A stretch of DNA of 64,000 nucleotides from an uncultured Eubacteriales bacterium. GTDB taxonomy: Bacteria; Bacillota; Clostridia; Lachnospirales; Lachnospiraceae. Location: the NCBI GenBank assembly GCA_900314885.1, contig OMWY01000007.1, positions 39,245 to 103,244 on the forward strand. Direction: 5' to 3'. The notes beneath the pieces were generated by a model. It ran no database searches. It worked only from the letters and a program-made list of their open reading frames with translations, and had not been told where the DNA came from. This document shows positions 21,889-31,400 of the stretch, piece after piece (the first letter of the stretch is position 1; the number at the start of each line of letters is the position of its first letter). Position numbers and translations under genes: made by a program.

Positions 21889-23132
21889 GCATGGAATTAA
21901 CAGTCACAGAGCAGCATGAATTCGATGAAATGATGAATTACTGCCGCTTGGTAAAAACCAATGCTGATGTTGAGACTCTGTTAGAGACTGCGAAGCATTC
22001 GGTTAATGAAAAGCATCCATTAAAGCTTCGCCGCAGGGAATTCTTAGATTCTCTGCGGGAGCTTATTTACACTGAAGCACTGCCAAATACTGACCTTAAC
22101 ATTAATTATGATTCGGATTATTCGGCAACTTTTAGTGAGATCTATATAGAAAATAAGGTATGCGACAATGAGATGGCAAAAAATATATTATCTCATTTTA
22201 ATAAGGCGGAAATTAAATATATAAATCACTATAAGGATATATTCACTCCCGCGGGTCAGGATATAATTAGTCAGAAGAAAAATCCGGCTCTGATTCTCGC
22301 TTCGAAGGAAGGGCGTCTTATATATAAAGGTTCAAGGCAGTGCGAGGATTTTGGTAATGACTATTTCTATTATACCTCATCAGTCATGAACTGCTGCTAT
22401 GACTGCGAATACTGCTATCTCTTAGGCATGTATCCGAGCGGAAATGTAGTTGTTTTCGTAAACCTTGACGATATTTTTTCTGAGCTTGAGGAAATGCTTA
22501 ATGACCACCCTGTATATCTCTGTATATCCTACGATACAGACCTCCTCGCCCTCGAAGGAATTACGGGATACGTAAAGCGGTGGATAGAATTTACGAACGT
22601 CCATAATAATCTCACCGTAGAATGCAGGACCAAGTCAGCTAATATAGGAATAATAGAGAAATATTTAGACGAGGGACTATGCATTCCTGACCGATTTATT
22701 TTCGCCTGGACCCTGTCGCCGGACGAAATTTCAAGACGGTTCGAGCATAAAGCTCCGGCATTTTCTTCAAGACTGGGCGCGCTTAAAAGGGCCTGCGAGC
22801 TTGATCTATCTACAAGAATCTGCCTTGATCCTGTTCTCTTGGTCGATAATTATGAGACATTATATTCTGACATGATTAAGAGTATATTTACTGAGATTGA
22901 TAGCAGAAAAATATCAGATGTCTCCCTTGGAGGCTTCCGCATACCCAAGAATTACCTAACTAAGATGAGAAAAGCAAGGACAGGTTCACTGGCCCTTTTT
23001 CCTTACATTAACACTAATAATTCATGCTCCTACGGTCCGACAAAGGACAAGCGCCTTACGGAATTTGTCTTCAATGAATTGCTAAATTATATACCAAAAG
23101 AAAAAATTTTTGTCTGGAAAGAAAGCTCGTAA
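21885..23132 (+). CDS. Spore photoproduct lyase-like radical SAM protein
   Basis: This 415-residue radical SAM enzyme has the architecture of SplB, which repairs the UV spore photoproduct in DNA. The cluster motif is CCYDCEYCYLLGMY, whose first Cys with the next two gives CxxxCxxC. It is followed by the family stretch VVVFVNLDDIF, then YDTDLLALEGITG and VECRTKSANIG. In the Bacillus enzyme a hydrogen-donor Cys precedes SDIVGIDHLT; the aligned residue here is Tyr, with a Cys four residues earlier, so catalysis may differ. The start is the ATG overlapping the ABC-F stop. A relationship to the ABC-F protein is unexplained, and no sporulation gene is adjacent apart from a SpoVB-like flippase. Confidence 0.8.
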   Translation: MSMELTVTEQHEFDEMMNYCRLVKTNADVETLLETAKHSVNEKHPLKLRRREFLDSLRELIYTEALPNTDLNINYDSDYSATFSEIYIENKVCDNEMAKNILSHFNKAEIKYINHYKDIFTPAGQDIISQKKNPALILASKEGRLIYKGSRQCEDFGNDYFYYTSSVMNCCYDCEYCYLLGMYPSGNVVVFVNLDDIFSELEEMLNDHPVYLCISYDTDLLALEGITGYVKRWIEFTNVHNNLTVECRTKSANIGIIEKYLDEGLCIPDRFIFAWTLSPDEISRRFEHKAPAFSSRLGALKRACELDLSTRICLDPVLLVDNYETLYSDMIKSIFTEIDSRKISDVSLGGFRIPKNYLTKMRKARTGSLALFPYINTNNSCSYGPTKDKRLTEFVFNELLNYIPKEKIFVWKESS

Positions 23133-23136
23133 TAAA

Positions 23137-23164
23137 AAAAGCCGTGGAATATTCCACGGCTTTT
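23137..23164. terminator. Bidirectional terminator between convergent genes
   Basis: A perfect 14-bp stem, AAAAGCCGTGGAAT (23137-23150) with ATTCCACGGCTTTT (23151-23164), has A- and T-runs at its ends. It serves the radical SAM gene on the forward strand and the flippase gene on the reverse. Confidence 0.9.
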
Positions 23165-23179
23165 ACTAAAGCTGTTGAT

Positions 23180-24820
23180 TCACATCAGTTTCAGCCTCTT
23201 GGCGAAATTGACGATAAACTGGCCCTTTGGAGTACTTATAAGTTCATGTTCAGTTACGCCCCTTAGCTTTATCTCGCAGACAAAGTAGACAAACATGCCA
23301 AGGAGAATGGAAGCTATAACTCCTATAGCGTACTGTCCGGTAAGGGCGTCTATCAGGAAATACGTGAGCGCAACCACTATGCTCATAATAATAGACGATA
23401 TCAAGGGTATTATTACCGATGTCCTTAGTTCAAACCTCATCCCGAGGGTCTTCACAAGGATTTTTCCATCAAGGATAATTACAACAGCCGGAAGAATAAG
23501 ATTCCCTATTACCAAGGCATAAATTCCCATATTTAAGAACTTCAGCATGATAAATAACGCTACGACATCAATAATAATAGCAATCGCGGAATTCCTTACC
23601 GGAAGCATCATCTTATATATACTCTGAATTATCGTGTTAAATAATACTGACAAGGTATATAATAATGCCGCCGAAGCGCCGATCAGCATAACATTTTTAA
23701 CTACAGGCTCATTCTCACCGAAAAGAAGTCTTATAACAGGGGCACCGACTACCGCTAAACCGAATGAAGCGGGAATCGCTATCATCAGATTAAACTTTAA
23801 GCACATGTTCGCCTTGTGCTCTACCTCCTCAAATGTCCCCGCCTCATTTGCCGAAACAATCGAAGGAATCATAGCCATGGTAATAGCGCTCGTAATGCCG
23901 ATGATAATATTCTCAAGTACCAGGTACATACTGCTGTAAATACCGTACATGGATGTATAATCTTCGCTGCTGACTCCCTTTCCTGCCATTACATTATTAT
24001 ATAAAGCTATAGCTATAAGGCCGTTGCTTCTTGTAAGAATCTGGCTTAGCATGACAGGAATGACAGTGACAAGGAGGAGCTTAATCAGGTCAGTCATACC
24101 CTCGTCGGCATGCTCATCATTTCTCATCTGCCTGCTGAACATAGGTAAATTTATGACAAATATAAATACCAATAAAGCAAGGCCGAATATTCCACCTACA
24201 AGAGTTCCCGTAACTCCACCCTTAGCGCCAAATGCCGCTATATTCTTAGAAGCGCTGTGTGAAACCTCAAGAGCATAGGCAGCCGCGACACTTACGATAG
24301 CATTTACAATCTGCTCGACAAGCTGTGACATCGCTGTTGGCACCATGGTTCCCTTACCCTGGAAAAATCCTCTCACAACTCCTAGCAGTGAGCAGATAAG
24401 TATCGTAGGAGCAACCACCTTAAGCGGTATAGCAATAGCGCTGTTAGCAAGGAGCCTGGTCGCGATTACGTCAGCTCCAAAGTATACTAACAGGCATAGT
24501 GTAAGTCCAATGACAGTAGCAACTATAAGGCCACCTATAAATGTCTTAAAGGCGCTCTTATACTCCTTCTTAGCTGTATACCCGGCTACAAGCTTGCTAA
24601 CAGCCATCGGCATACCATAGGATGAAATGATAAAGCAAAAGTTATAGACCTCGAAGGCATAGTCATAATAACCCATGCCCTCCTTGCCTATAAGTCTCGT
24701 CATCGGAATTCTGTAAATGAGTCCGATAATTCTTACTAAGATTGAAGCGACAGCAAGTATGCTGCCCTGAACAAGAAAGTTCTTAGAGCCCTTTCTCCTT
24801 CTATTTTGTGTATCCGGCAT
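23180..24820 (-). CDS. SpoVB/MurJ-type polysaccharide flippase (MATE-like MOP superfamily)
   Basis: This is a lipid-linked oligosaccharide flippase of the MOP superfamily, with about 14 transmembrane segments over 546 residues. The opening KGSKNFLVQGSILAVASILV and RIPMTRLIGKEGMGYYDYAF are typical of SpoVB, YtgP and related lipid II or polysaccharide exporters. GVVRGFFQGKGTMVPTAMS follows near residue 155. I use ATG 24820 after GAAAGGGAT, because the ATG at 24853 nearly coincides with the predicted transcription start. The gene stands alone, so the substrate (lipid II, teichoic or exopolysaccharide) remains open. Confidence 0.88.
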   Translation of the reverse strand: MPDTQNRRRKGSKNFLVQGSILAVASILVRIIGLIYRIPMTRLIGKEGMGYYDYAFEVYNFCFIISSYGMPMAVSKLVAGYTAKKEYKSAFKTFIGGLIVATVIGLTLCLLVYFGADVIATRLLANSAIAIPLKVVAPTILICSLLGVVRGFFQGKGTMVPTAMSQLVEQIVNAIVSVAAAYALEVSHSASKNIAAFGAKGGVTGTLVGGIFGLALLVFIFVINLPMFSRQMRNDEHADEGMTDLIKLLLVTVIPVMLSQILTRSNGLIAIALYNNVMAGKGVSSEDYTSMYGIYSSMYLVLENIIIGITSAITMAMIPSIVSANEAGTFEEVEHKANMCLKFNLMIAIPASFGLAVVGAPVIRLLFGENEPVVKNVMLIGASAALLYTLSVLFNTIIQSIYKMMLPVRNSAIAIIIDVVALFIMLKFLNMGIYALVIGNLILPAVVIILDGKILVKTLGMRFELRTSVIIPLISSIIMSIVVALTYFLIDALTGQYAIGVIASILLGMFVYFVCEIKLRGVTEHELISTPKGQFIVNFAKRLKLM

Positions 24821-24861
24821 ATCCCTTTCTCTCTTATACATATATTTAAACATACAGATTC

Positions 24862-24890
24862 ATTATACTATATTATTCCATGTAATTCAA
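24862..24890 (-). promoter_or_regulatory. Promoter of the flippase gene
   Basis: TTGAAT (24890-24885), a 17-base spacer and TATAAT (24867-24862), with the predicted start near 24855. This favours the downstream start codon at 24820. Confidence 0.7.
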
Positions 24891-24931
24891 TCAGTTTTTC
24901 AAAATTGTCTCACCTAATACCGTTTACGGCC

Positions 24932-24960
24932 TTGAAATTTTCGTGATTAAGCCTTATACT
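24932..24960 (+). promoter_or_regulatory. Promoter of asnB
   Basis: TTGAAA (24932-24937), a 17-base spacer and TATACT (24955-24960). The leader to the ATG is about 42 bases, too short to hold a T-box. Confidence 0.7.
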
Positions 24961-25009
24961 TAAGAGGTAATTTTGCAGTATACGATAATATTTTTACAGG
25001 AGATATAAT

Positions 25010-26872
25010 ATGTGCGGTTTTGCGGGATTCATACCTGATGACGAGAAGCGTGATAACGCTAAGATTGTCCGTGCCATGGGAAAGCGTATAGCCCATCGAG
25101 GCCCGGACGATGACCAGATATACGTAGATGACGATATAGCCCTCTGCTTCAGACGTCTATCAATAATCGACCTTAAGGGCGGCGTCCAGCCTATGTGGAA
25201 CGAGGACAATACCGTTGTCGTCATATTTAACGGTGAAATATACAATTTTATGGAGCTCCGAGATGATCTTATCGCGAAGGGACATGTGTTTAAGACAAAG
25301 GCCGATACAGAGGTTCTCGTCCACGGCTATGAGGAATGGGGCAAGGACATGCTAAATAAGCTCCGCGGCATGTTCGCCTTCGTTATTTTTGATAAGAAGA
25401 CAAATAAGCTCTTCGGGGCGAGAGACATTTTCGGTATCAAGCCATTTTATTATTACAGGAAAAATGGGGAATTCATGTTCGGTTCCGAGATCAAGTCATT
25501 TCTCGAGCATCCGGCCTTCGAGAAGGAAGTGAACTTTGAACGTATTCCTGACTATATGAGCTTTGAGTATGTGCCTTGCGATGAGACAGTATTTAAGTAT
25601 GTCTATAAGCTTCCGGCGGCGCATTTCTTCGAATATGAAAATGGAACGCTCAAGATCCAGCGCTACTATAAGATTCACTACAGTCCTGACGAGTCAAAAT
25701 CTCTCGCTGACTGGGAAGAAATGATTCAGAGCGAATTCGAGGAGTCGGTACATGTTCACCAGATAGCTGATGTTAAGGTCGGGTGCTTCCTCTCTTCGGG
25801 AGTTGACAGCTCCTATACCCTCAAGGAAGTAAGCAAGGTCATGAAGGATGTGAACAGCTTCTCTGTCGGCTATGAAGAGAAGAAATACAGCGAGCTTCCT
25901 TTTGCCCAGGAATTTTCCGAGCACATAGGTGTTAAGAATATTTCCAACCTTGTGAGCGCCGACGATTATTTCAACTACGCCGCGAAAATTCAGTATTATA
26001 TGGATGAGCCTCTGCCGAATCCATCAGAGGTACCTCTCTTCTTCCTCGCCAAGAACGCGAGACAGTATGTGAAGGTTGTGCTTTCGGGTGAAGGCGCTGA
26101 TGAGCTTTTCGGCGGCTATCCTATGTACCTTCAGGGCGGCCATTTCATGAAATACTGTAAAATTCCTCTTCCACTCCGTAAGGCGGCAGCGAACTTCGCT
26201 AAGAGCCATCCGGGTGTAAAGGGCCACAATTTCATGATTCACGGCGCTATGAAGCCTTACGAGCGCTATATGAGGAATAATTATGTCTTTCCATATGGTG
26301 AGAGGGATAATTATTTACTTGATGATATTAAGTCATGCAATCCTGCCGACTACACAAAAATTTATTTCGATGAGACGGCTGACCTCGATGAGGTTACAAG
26401 TCTTCAGTACGCTGATATAAATACCTGGATGCAATATGATATTCTTCAGAAGGCTGACAGGATGAGTATGGCGAACTCGCTCGAGCTCCGTGTTCCATTC
26501 CTTGACAGAAAAATGCTTGAGCTTGCCGTAACCATTCCTACAAAATACAGGATAGATGGTGATACGACGAAGGTCGCCTTACGAGCTACCGCTATGAAAC
26601 AGCTGCCTGAGAAAAATGCCGAGAGAAAGAAGTTAGGCTTCCCTGTTCCGCTCTCAGACTGGCTCTGCGAAGATAAATATTATAACATGGTTAAGGAAGC
26701 ATTTAACACTGATACGGCTGGTTTATTCTTTAAAAAGGATGCTATAAATAAGCTCCTTGATGACCACAAGAATGGGGTGCATAAGGACATGACTAAGGTA
26801 TGGACTGTGTACAGCCTTATACTCTGGTATGATGAGTTCTTTAAGAATGAGGCGGCATCTGTTGCCGAGTAA
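25010..26872 (+). CDS. asnB: Asparagine synthase (glutamine-hydrolysing)
   Basis: AsnB makes asparagine from aspartate, ATP and glutamine-derived ammonia. The mature N-terminus CGFAGFIP carries the Cys nucleophile of the class II glutaminase. Further glutaminase residues appear in RIAHRGPDDDQ and FNGEIYNF. The synthetase half, from about residue 240, has the PPi loop SSGVDSSYTLKEV and LSGEGADELFGGYPMY near 360. The 620-residue length is usual. AGGAGATATA precedes the start. The gene is monocistronic and divergent from the flippase. Amidation of a surface polymer instead of free aspartate is possible in this family but nothing here points to it. Confidence 0.95.
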   Translation: MCGFAGFIPDDEKRDNAKIVRAMGKRIAHRGPDDDQIYVDDDIALCFRRLSIIDLKGGVQPMWNEDNTVVVIFNGEIYNFMELRDDLIAKGHVFKTKADTEVLVHGYEEWGKDMLNKLRGMFAFVIFDKKTNKLFGARDIFGIKPFYYYRKNGEFMFGSEIKSFLEHPAFEKEVNFERIPDYMSFEYVPCDETVFKYVYKLPAAHFFEYENGTLKIQRYYKIHYSPDESKSLADWEEMIQSEFEESVHVHQIADVKVGCFLSSGVDSSYTLKEVSKVMKDVNSFSVGYEEKKYSELPFAQEFSEHIGVKNISNLVSADDYFNYAAKIQYYMDEPLPNPSEVPLFFLAKNARQYVKVVLSGEGADELFGGYPMYLQGGHFMKYCKIPLPLRKAAANFAKSHPGVKGHNFMIHGAMKPYERYMRNNYVFPYGERDNYLLDDIKSCNPADYTKIYFDETADLDEVTSLQYADINTWMQYDILQKADRMSMANSLELRVPFLDRKMLELAVTIPTKYRIDGDTTKVALRATAMKQLPEKNAERKKLGFPVPLSDWLCEDKYYNMVKEAFNTDTAGLFFKKDAINKLLDDHKNGVHKDMTKVWTVYSLILWYDEFFKNEAASVAE

Positions 26873-26876
26873 ACCA

Positions 26877-26952
26877 AGAGGGTCAGGAACCCCATAAAGT
26901 TTTTATCAGGTGCTTCGCATCCTGATAAAAATTTTATGAAGACTGACCCTCT
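26877..26952. repeat. Long imperfect hairpin, interspersed repeat family E, copy 1
   Basis: The outer stem AGAGGGTCAG (26877-26886) pairs with CTGACCCTCT (26943-26952), and the inner stem ATAAAGTTTTTATCAGG pairs with CCTGATAAAAATTTTAT around a TGCTTCGCAT loop. It separates the convergent asnB and GHL10 genes and could stop transcription both ways. The left-arm block GTCAGGAACCCCATAA recurs with one change at 52651-52667. Confidence 0.75.
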
Positions 26953-26954
26953 GC

Positions 26955-28526
26955 TTACTTATTAATTTCTTCTAGGAGATTATCTCTCTCTGTTGTGGCG
27001 CCATCTACCTTGAGGTAAGGGTCGGTGAGAAAGTTGTATCTGAATACACTGAATCCTGTCACCTTACCCTTAGTCCTCATGCTCGCCACCATCCTCGCGA
27101 GCACATCCTTATTTTCCTTCCACTCAGCCGTAGGCACCGCCTGGGCATTATGCATAGGAAGGGTGATATAAAGCTTGACATTTGGATTCGTTATTTCATT
27201 AATCCACCTGTCAACCGTTTCCTCAAAAGGACATATTTCATGGTCAAATCCCCAATATAACTGCGGCGCTATAAAATCTATATACCCATCCTCAGAGCAC
27301 CACCTGTCAATATCTACATAGTACTTGGAATTACTGGTAAGATTATCAATATTTCCGGCAGGACTTATTCCGAACCGGATATTATTCCCGTATGACTTAA
27401 CAGTGCTATAAACCTCACTCACGAGGAGATTTACATTATTGCGTCTCCAGTCGGCTATGTTGTCAAATTCAGGAACTATACCATTTTCTTCGCATTCCGA
27501 TACATAATTATCGTATTCTTCTGAATCGAATGTCGTCTTATATTTTGTTCCCAATGCAGGATAGAAATAATCATCAAAAATTATTCCATCCACATCATAA
27601 TTATCAAGAATTTCCCTTACACCATTTACAATTAATTCACGGACCTCAGGAACAGCAGGGTTATAAAAATAAACCCCGCTCATTTTAAGTACGTTCCTAT
27701 CATTTTCAGTATCATCGTCATTTAACCAGTTATAGGCGGGATTCGCCGGATTTATCGCAGTACCCGAAAGCACTCCCGTATATTCGCTGTAGGCTCCGTC
27801 GTATATGCTCTTAAAATCAGCTGACTTGCAAACCCTGTAAGGATTAATATAAGCATAAAATTTTAAGCCACGGACCTTAGCAGCATTTATCATATAGGCA
27901 AGAGGATCGAAGCCCGGATCGGTTCCTTCGCTTCCCGATACATACTTAGACCAAGGATAATACCTGGATGGATAAAAGGCATCTGAAAATGGCCTTACTA
28001 TCTGATAAACCGTATTAAATCCGTCAGCCTTTATAGTATCGTACATCTCATCGATATGGGCATCAAAGGGGGCTTCATCATAGCCCTTATCCGTAAATTC
28101 GAGGTAGCTCACCCAGACTGCCCGCTCTTCCGCCACCATATTCGTAATTTTTATGGTCTTAACAACAGCACTACCATTTACATCCTTTGCGTAAAATGTA
28201 TATGTAGCGTTCTTTCTGATCTTAAAATTACGGCTCGTAATATATGAGTCCTTTATTGTGATTGTTTTAATTCTTGCGGCGTATTTTTCGCCGGTAAAAT
28301 ACCCTTTTTTATGCTTACCGGTCGTGTACTTAAATTCTGTAATTCCGACATTTGATGTCGCCGTCGCCTTTAGCTTAATAGGCTGCGTGCTCGCCTCTTC
28401 AGTCGAAAGAGTCAGTGTAATTACAGGCTTTTCGGCGGCCTTAACTTCCCTCTTCATAGTAGGTAGCACACTTACAATAAGAGTTAAAAACAATACAAGG
28501 GCTGTTAATTTTTTTATATATTTCAT
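26955..28526 (-). CDS. Exported family 10-like (GHL10/DUF187) glycosyl hydrolase-like protein
   Basis: This is a secreted protein with a catalytic-type TIM barrel. A signal peptide (KLTALVLFLTLIVSVLP) leads to an Ig-like region to about residue 130. Then comes the GHL10 domain: ERAVWVSYLEF, FNTVYQIVRPFSDAFYPSRY near 175, KFYAYINPYRV and VDGIIFDDYFYP near 320, with YIDFIAPQLYWGFD near 430. Members such as YngK are exported and are thought to act on glycans of the cell wall, but activity is not well proven. It lies three bases after the large amidase gene, so the two are co-transcribed and probably work on the same polymer. Confidence 0.85.
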   Translation of the reverse strand: MKYIKKLTALVLFLTLIVSVLPTMKREVKAAEKPVITLTLSTEEASTQPIKLKATATSNVGITEFKYTTGKHKKGYFTGEKYAARIKTITIKDSYITSRNFKIRKNATYTFYAKDVNGSAVVKTIKITNMVAEERAVWVSYLEFTDKGYDEAPFDAHIDEMYDTIKADGFNTVYQIVRPFSDAFYPSRYYPWSKYVSGSEGTDPGFDPLAYMINAAKVRGLKFYAYINPYRVCKSADFKSIYDGAYSEYTGVLSGTAINPANPAYNWLNDDDTENDRNVLKMSGVYFYNPAVPEVRELIVNGVREILDNYDVDGIIFDDYFYPALGTKYKTTFDSEEYDNYVSECEENGIVPEFDNIADWRRNNVNLLVSEVYSTVKSYGNNIRFGISPAGNIDNLTSNSKYYVDIDRWCSEDGYIDFIAPQLYWGFDHEICPFEETVDRWINEITNPNVKLYITLPMHNAQAVPTAEWKENKDVLARMVASMRTKGKVTGFSVFRYNFLTDPYLKVDGATTERDNLLEEINK

Positions 28527-28529
28527 TCC

Positions 28530-31256
28530 TTACCTTCCTGTCGGATACTCATTGAATATCTGCTCTATCGAATCATAAATAACCTGGGCCGCATTTAACC
28601 GGTAATCCGGATCCTTTAATTTCTTCAGATCGCTGCTGTTAGATACAAAGCCTAATTCGATAAGAACAGCCGGAACAGTATTTGTCTTTGTTACAACAAA
28701 TATATTATTCTTAACGCCACGGTTATAATTGCCAAGCTTGCTCGTAAGATTCTCGCAGAGCGTCTGGGCTAACTTATAACTCGTGAGACCACTTGAAGTC
28801 GGGTCATTATTTGTCTTAGAATACCATACCTCGGTACCCTTTGCGGAAGAGGTTGCCGAATTCATATGGAGACTTATAAAGAAATCAGCTCCAACCTTGC
28901 TTGCGTAAGCCGCCCTGTCCTTGAGTTCAATGAAGGTATCATCCTCACGAGTGTAATAAATCTTGAGATTAGGATCGTTCCTTACCTCCTCCATACAGTC
29001 ATGAAGTATTGTGAGATTAAGATCCTTTTCCAAGGTACTGCCATGGCTTGTGCCATTATCCTTTCCACCGTGGCCTGCGTCAAGCACTACTATCTTCGAA
29101 TATACATCCTGAGGATTGCCTATTTGAAGACTGAGCTTTCCGGTCCCATATTTAATTTTATAGGCCTGAAGCTTGTGAGTATTAAATGTAATAGCAGTCT
29201 TACCATTATTTGTGAGACTGACATTTACAGACGATACAGCGCTGCTGTGTTCAATTGTATTCGAATTATAAAAGGCTGTATGGTCACCGTTTATATAAAT
29301 AGTAAATTTCTTATTGCTGTACTCATCATCCACATCGCTGATATCGGACTCTGTTACACCGTCAGGGAGCGGAATAATATTGTTAGGAGATAATTCTATA
29401 TTCCCGGTATCAGGCATTATCACAATACTGGTAATATTTCCTGAGGCAGTAACATAGTACTGATTTGTTGCGCTCTTTTCAATATTAACCTGAGCAGTAC
29501 CATCTCCATTCGCTTTATAGGAGACAGATTTAACAAGTCCATAGCTGTCACTTATATGATAATTTTGTTCGCCGATTGTATCAGCTACATTATGTACGGT
29601 AAATGATAAGCTGCTATTATTTGAGCTTACGTCTGTAACACTAACACCTTTTATCCCCGCAAGATTTATATAGGCGCTTCCATTCTTATATTCACCATAT
29701 ATTCCAGTAAGACCGTTCGTATATATTTTTACCGTCAGTGTCTTGGCATCAGCCGACAGATAACAATTATAGCCGGAAATATCTTTAGTATTAAACTTAA
29801 CAGTGCTTGTCATTGTCGACGCATCATAGCTTATAAGAGCAGAATCCGCAATACCACCATCAAAATATTTAACACTGTCATTTGATATCATATTCGATAA
29901 GCGAATATTGATGCTTCCACTTACAAATGATCCGCTAACTCCGTAAAATCCCGATGAGCTGGTAAAGGTATATGTGTCATAAAGGCCATTAACATTAGAG
30001 CTTTCCAGCTGAGATACATCATCAAGAGACGAGTAAGCTGTAGTACCATCAGTTGACGTCAATCCGGTCAATTCATAATTTCCCGGCATTCCGGCGTTTG
30101 CTTCCGCAATATAATTGCCTCCGGCTACGGAAGGAACAAGCGTAAACAACGAACCGTCCGGAGTCGTAATTATATTGTCACCCGAATTACTTTCACCCGG
30201 CTTTTGATCAATGGCTGTTTGAGTAGTCGTTTCCGAGGTCGGAGAATCTATTGCGCTCTGGGTAGCATTTTCCGAAGGTTTGGTGTCTATAGCCGGCGAT
30301 GAGGCTGTAGTGCTACTGCCTGTATTCTTTTTTGGATAAACAATGGTACATATATTACCTTTGACACCGGTACTAAGCCCCAGATAAGAGGAAACCTCTT
30401 CCACAGGAACCAGTATATTATTTTTCTTACTATCCACATAATTAACCAATATAGGAGCCTGAGATAATGTTACCGTCTTATTTCCAAGCTTTGCCTTTTT
30501 ACTTCCCAATGTCATAACAAGCTTTTTCTTATCACATGTAAGCGTGACAGTTTTCTTAGACTTATTATAACTATATTTCGTTCCCAGCTTAGCTTGCGAA
30601 AAAACATACTTAGCCGGAGCCATCAGGGTCTGAAAAATATATACAGCCGGATTCTCTTCGGAATTAACGTTATTACCATTGACAGAGCAAAGCAATCTGC
30701 TGCCGGTATAGCCGTAGGTTTTTCCATTATATTTTAATTTTGTGCTGTCATTTACAGCTCCACTGATAACAACCTTATCAGTATCGGAATAATAGTTGTA
30801 TGAATAGCCGAATGTGCTGGCTACAAATCTTGCAGGTACACAGATTTTACTTGTGCCATTTGGAAATTTAATTAATGTAGCCGGACAACCAATTGTCTTC
30901 TTTACTCCATTCACGTAGGCATAATTTTTCCCCAATGTAAATGATATTCTGTCCCTGTCATGATAAAGAATTAATTTCTTGTTTTTGGATGAATATTTGT
31001 ATGTAATTCCCATTCCTGACTTCACAAAAATGTCATTTGCGGAAGCAACAGAAACTCCATTATCCATAATAATTCCCGGGTAATTACTGTTTATCTTATC
31101 GTTATTAAGATAATAAGAAACTGTGGAATTTTCCTTATCCTGAGTAATACCATTATATGAAACCAAATACGACGCAGCATATGATTTATCGGCAGGCATA
31201 GTAAAAATAAAGGAAGCGCTTATAGCAAAAAGCGCTAACGATTTCTTTAATTTCAA
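28530..31256 (-). CDS. Large exported N-acetylmuramoyl-L-alanine amidase with copper-amine-oxidase-like N-domains
   Basis: This is a 908-residue secreted cell-wall hydrolase. The start is TTG at 31256, ten bases after AAAGGAG. The order is signal peptide (SLALFAISASFIFTMPAD); two copper-amine-oxidase N-like modules (residues 35-150 and 160-300, each with ICVPARFVASTFGY-like or ILVPVEEVSSYLGL motifs); a Ser/Thr/Glu linker near 315-355; AMIN-like beta domains; and a C-terminal Amidase_3 domain. The last has VVLDAGHGGKDNG, SLHMNSAT and LIELGFVSN, so zinc ligands and catalytic glutamate are complete. The N-domains probably hold it in the wall. Confidence 0.9.
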   Translation of the reverse strand: MKLKKSLALFAISASFIFTMPADKSYAASYLVSYNGITQDKENSTVSYYLNNDKINSNYPGIIMDNGVSVASANDIFVKSGMGITYKYSSKNKKLILYHDRDRISFTLGKNYAYVNGVKKTIGCPATLIKFPNGTSKICVPARFVASTFGYSYNYYSDTDKVVISGAVNDSTKLKYNGKTYGYTGSRLLCSVNGNNVNSEENPAVYIFQTLMAPAKYVFSQAKLGTKYSYNKSKKTVTLTCDKKKLVMTLGSKKAKLGNKTVTLSQAPILVNYVDSKKNNILVPVEEVSSYLGLSTGVKGNICTIVYPKKNTGSSTTASSPAIDTKPSENATQSAIDSPTSETTTQTAIDQKPGESNSGDNIITTPDGSLFTLVPSVAGGNYIAEANAGMPGNYELTGLTSTDGTTAYSSLDDVSQLESSNVNGLYDTYTFTSSSGFYGVSGSFVSGSINIRLSNMISNDSVKYFDGGIADSALISYDASTMTSTVKFNTKDISGYNCYLSADAKTLTVKIYTNGLTGIYGEYKNGSAYINLAGIKGVSVTDVSSNNSSLSFTVHNVADTIGEQNYHISDSYGLVKSVSYKANGDGTAQVNIEKSATNQYYVTASGNITSIVIMPDTGNIELSPNNIIPLPDGVTESDISDVDDEYSNKKFTIYINGDHTAFYNSNTIEHSSAVSSVNVSLTNNGKTAITFNTHKLQAYKIKYGTGKLSLQIGNPQDVYSKIVVLDAGHGGKDNGTSHGSTLEKDLNLTILHDCMEEVRNDPNLKIYYTREDDTFIELKDRAAYASKVGADFFISLHMNSATSSAKGTEVWYSKTNNDPTSSGLTSYKLAQTLCENLTSKLGNYNRGVKNNIFVVTKTNTVPAVLIELGFVSNSSDLKKLKDPDYRLNAAQVIYDSIEQIFNEYPTGR

Positions 31257-31333
31257 CTTCGTGTAACTCCTTTCACAAAAACTAAAACAACACTTGGCCT
31301 TAGTATAAACATATTAATTGTTAAAACTGTGTC

Positions 31334-31377
31334 AAAAAAGAGACGGCTCGGGACTTTTCGCCCCTGGTGCCGTCTCT
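31334..31377 (-). terminator. Terminator of the rplU-to-rsfS gene block
   Basis: On the reverse strand AGAGACGGC pairs with GCCGTCTCT (31369-31377 with 31339-31347), with an inner GGG/CCC stem, followed by TTTTTTG. It begins about 24 bases after the rsfS stop. Confidence 0.88.
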
Positions 31378-31400
31378 CACAAGATTGAATTGCCAATATT

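Noticed and set aside
24932..25009. T-box leader for asnB
   Set aside because: The leader from promoter to ATG is only about 42 bases and has no AGGGUGGNACCGCG-type T-box sequence or terminator.
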